In this document: positions 43,496 through 45,189 of the stretch, one piece after another
How positions within the stretch are numbered: position 1 is the stretch's first letter
Layout: every line of letters starts with the position of its first letter
NCBI RefSeq assembly: GCF_000308495.1
Contig: NZ_BAFU01000045.1
Coordinates: 1-45,189 of the forward strand
From: Nocardia brevicatena NBRC 12119
Lineage (GTDB): Bacteria > Actinomycetota > Actinomycetes > Mycobacteriales > Mycobacteriaceae
Direction of reading: 5' to 3'
DNA: 45,189 nt
The notes under the pieces: generated by a model
Told to the model about the DNA's origin: nothing
What the model saw: the letters and a program-made list of their open reading frames with translations, nothing else
Database searches by the model: none
Program-made: the position numbers and the translations under genes

Positions 43496-45189
43496 ATGAC
43501 CGTTCCGCGACCGCAATTCCATCCCCATCCGGGATCGAGTGCCGTACGGAACGTGTCAGCAACACAGCCGGTGCCGTTGTCCGCTGGGCAGCGGGGACTG
43601 TGGCTGGCGCAGCAATTGAGCCCCGACGTACCGATATGCGAGGCGCAGTACATCGAGCTTCGCGGGGATCTGGATGTCGACCTGCTACGTAAGGCGTTGA
43701 TTCAAGCGGCCCTCGAGTTCCAGTCGGGATATCTGCGGCTGGTAGAGGTCGACGGTGAGCCGTATCAGTTGTTCGACCCGTCGCTGAAGTCGACGGGGGC
43801 GGTGCTCGATATGCGGGCCGAACCGGACCCCATGGCAGCGGCCTTGCAGTGGATGCACCGAGAGAGCACCGCACCGCTGGATATCACTCGGGATCGGTTG
43901 ATCGCGTCGGGCCTGCTGCAGGTCGGGGACCGACACTATTTGATGTACAGCAGGATTCACCATATCGCCTTGGACGGCTACGCGGCGATGATGATGGTGA
44001 ATCGTGTCGCGACCCTGTACACGGCGGCAGTGCAGGGCCGGACACCGGAGCCGAACCGGGCGGCGGACCTGAGGACTCTCTACGAGGCCGACCGTGGCTA
44101 TCGGGAATCGAAGCGGTTTGCCGATGACAAGGCATACTGGGTGGGCAGGCTCGCAGACGTCGACGGCGACGGGACCAGCCTGGCCGCCGGATGCGCGCCG
44201 CCGTGCGCGGACAGTGTGGTCGCAATGGCCGAACTGTCTACGGCGACAGTAGGACGGATCGCTGATTCCGCGCAAGTGTTGGGCGCGAGCCCGGCCGCGG
44301 TGGTGATCGCCGCGTTCGGATGTTATCTGGCCCGGATGACCGGACAGGACGAGATTCTCGTCGATATTCCCGTGTCAGGCCGCACAACGGCCGTGCTGCG
44401 CAGGTCCGGAGGGGTTTTCGTCAATGTCGCGCCGCTTCCGATCTTACTCGGTACCGGGGACACGGTCCAGACGCTGGTACGGCGGGTGCAGTCCGACCTG
44501 GTGGGCGTGTTACGGCACCAGCGGTGCGGCCTCGCCGATATTCGCGCCGCCACCGGACACAGCCGAGAGCGGCGGTTCGCAGGGCCGGTGGTGAACGTCA
44601 TGTTCTTCCCTCAGGCGATCCAATTCGGTTCGCTGATCGGGGAATTCCATATTCTCAGCTCGGGGCCGGTCGAGGATTTGCTTGTCGACCTGTACCAGAC
44701 CGGAGACCCGCCACGGACGATCCTGCACCTTCTGGCCAATCCCAATCTTTACACCGGCCCCGAATTGACCGCGCACGAAACCAAATTCATGGAGTTCCTC
44801 GACGCGTTCGCCGCCGCCGCGCCGAGCACTGATCTCGGGTGGGTTCACCCCGACAGTGCCCGCGAAGCTGCCCGGAACCGGAGCCGCCGTGAGGATCTCG
44901 CATTCTGGCGCGCCGCGCTCGCAGACCTTCCGACGGAGCTTCGTTTGCCGGTGGACCGGCCACGGCCGGCGGTGGCGTCGCATCGGGGTGCCACGCTCAC
45001 CTCCACGGTGGACGCGAAATTGGTCGGGTCGCTGGAGGGATTCGCACGCCGGCACGATTCGTCGCTTTTCATGGTGGTCCACGCCACGCTGGCGATTCTG
45101 TTCGCTCGAATGAGCGGCAGCAGTGACATCCCGATCGGCACACCGATCGCTGGACGCGGGGCAGCCCAATTCGACGACGCGGTCGGCGC
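43496..45189 (+). CDS. Non-ribosomal peptide synthetase, N-terminal part (runs off the window)
   Basis: At least 564 residues, no stop before the right edge. ATG 43496 follows GGAGGGAAGG. A full condensation domain occupies about residues 25-440: VPLSAGQRGLWLAQQLSP (core C1), HHIALDGYAAMMM with the catalytic His156 and Asp160 (core C3), DILVDIPVSGR-like and GGVFVNVAPLPI later cores. From residue 466 a second condensation-type segment begins (EDLAFWRAALADLPTELRLP, then DRPRPAVASHRGATLTSTVD and IPIGTPIAGRGAAQF), which is the C-terminal half only: no second HHxxxDG lies between. In the normal design an adenylation domain would follow the first condensation domain. The product cannot be predicted. 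Confidence 0.85.
   Translation, partial: MTVPRPQFHPHPGSSAVRNVSATQPVPLSAGQRGLWLAQQLSPDVPICEAQYIELRGDLDVDLLRKALIQAALEFQSGYLRLVEVDGEPYQLFDPSLKSTGAVLDMRAEPDPMAAALQWMHRESTAPLDITRDRLIASGLLQVGDRHYLMYSRIHHIALDGYAAMMMVNRVATLYTAAVQGRTPEPNRAADLRTLYEADRGYRESKRFADDKAYWVGRLADVDGDGTSLAAGCAPPCADSVVAMAELSTATVGRIADSAQVLGASPAAVVIAAFGCYLARMTGQDEILVDIPVSGRTTAVLRRSGGVFVNVAPLPILLGTGDTVQTLVRRVQSDLVGVLRHQRCGLADIRAATGHSRERRFAGPVVNVMFFPQAIQFGSLIGEFHILSSGPVEDLLVDLYQTGDPPRTILHLLANPNLYTGPELTAHETKFMEFLDAFAAAAPSTDLGWVHPDSAREAARNRSRREDLAFWRAALADLPTELRLPVDRPRPAVASHRGATLTSTVDAKLVGSLEGFARRHDSSLFMVVHATLAILFARMSGSSDIPIGTPIAGRGAAQFDDAVG

Overview
The window is high-GC actinobacterial DNA, most likely from Nocardia or a close relative (Mycobacteriales). 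The main reason is gene order: positions 169-19179 follow the Mycobacterium tuberculosis Rv1691-Rv1713 block almost gene for gene (TPR protein, HAD phosphatase, small protein, tlyA, nadK, recN, steA, steB/mctB, pyrG, Nudix, xerD, parA, scpA, scpB, pseudouridine synthase, cmk, der). Starts are often GTG, and neighbouring genes commonly overlap by 4 bases. No rRNA, tRNA or CRISPR array was recognised.

Region 1 (1-19.2 kb) is the conserved housekeeping block: rRNA methylation and pseudouridylation, NAD, CTP and CMP metabolism, DNA repair and chromosome segregation (RecN, XerD, ParA, ScpAB), cell separation (SteAB) and ribosome assembly (Der). Its only interruption is a minus-strand insert between recN and steA, holding an SRPBCC protein and a possible 19-residue peptide.

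Region 2 (19.2-40.7 kb) is an accessory stress and glycan island. It holds a CsbD-like protein, a decayed IS200/IS605-type right end with omega-RNA-like hairpins but no tnpB, and a minus-strand series of heptose genes (gmhB, gmhA, PfkB kinase), three glycosyltransferases, a phosphoesterase, a BON protein, a nucleotidyltransferase, an SDR and small membrane proteins. It continues with a large catalase, a CDGSH/methyltransferase/haem-oxygenase-like trio, a flavodoxin-like reductase, STAS and PAS-ANTAR regulators, rsbW-sigF, a GT9 enzyme, hldE and udgX. Eight sites of the form (G)GTTT or GATT, 15 bases, then GGGTAT or a near match lie in front of genes of this island, including rsbW-sigF. I infer that the island is a SigF-type regulon that makes a heptose-containing glycan and protects DNA and redox state.

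Region 3 (40.8-45.2 kb) has a thioesterase divergent from an HxlR regulator, a secreted beta-trefoil-like protein, about 1 kb of broken or doubtful coding sequence, and the start of a non-ribosomal peptide synthetase that runs off the right edge. That NRPS has one complete condensation domain followed directly by only the C-terminal half of a second.
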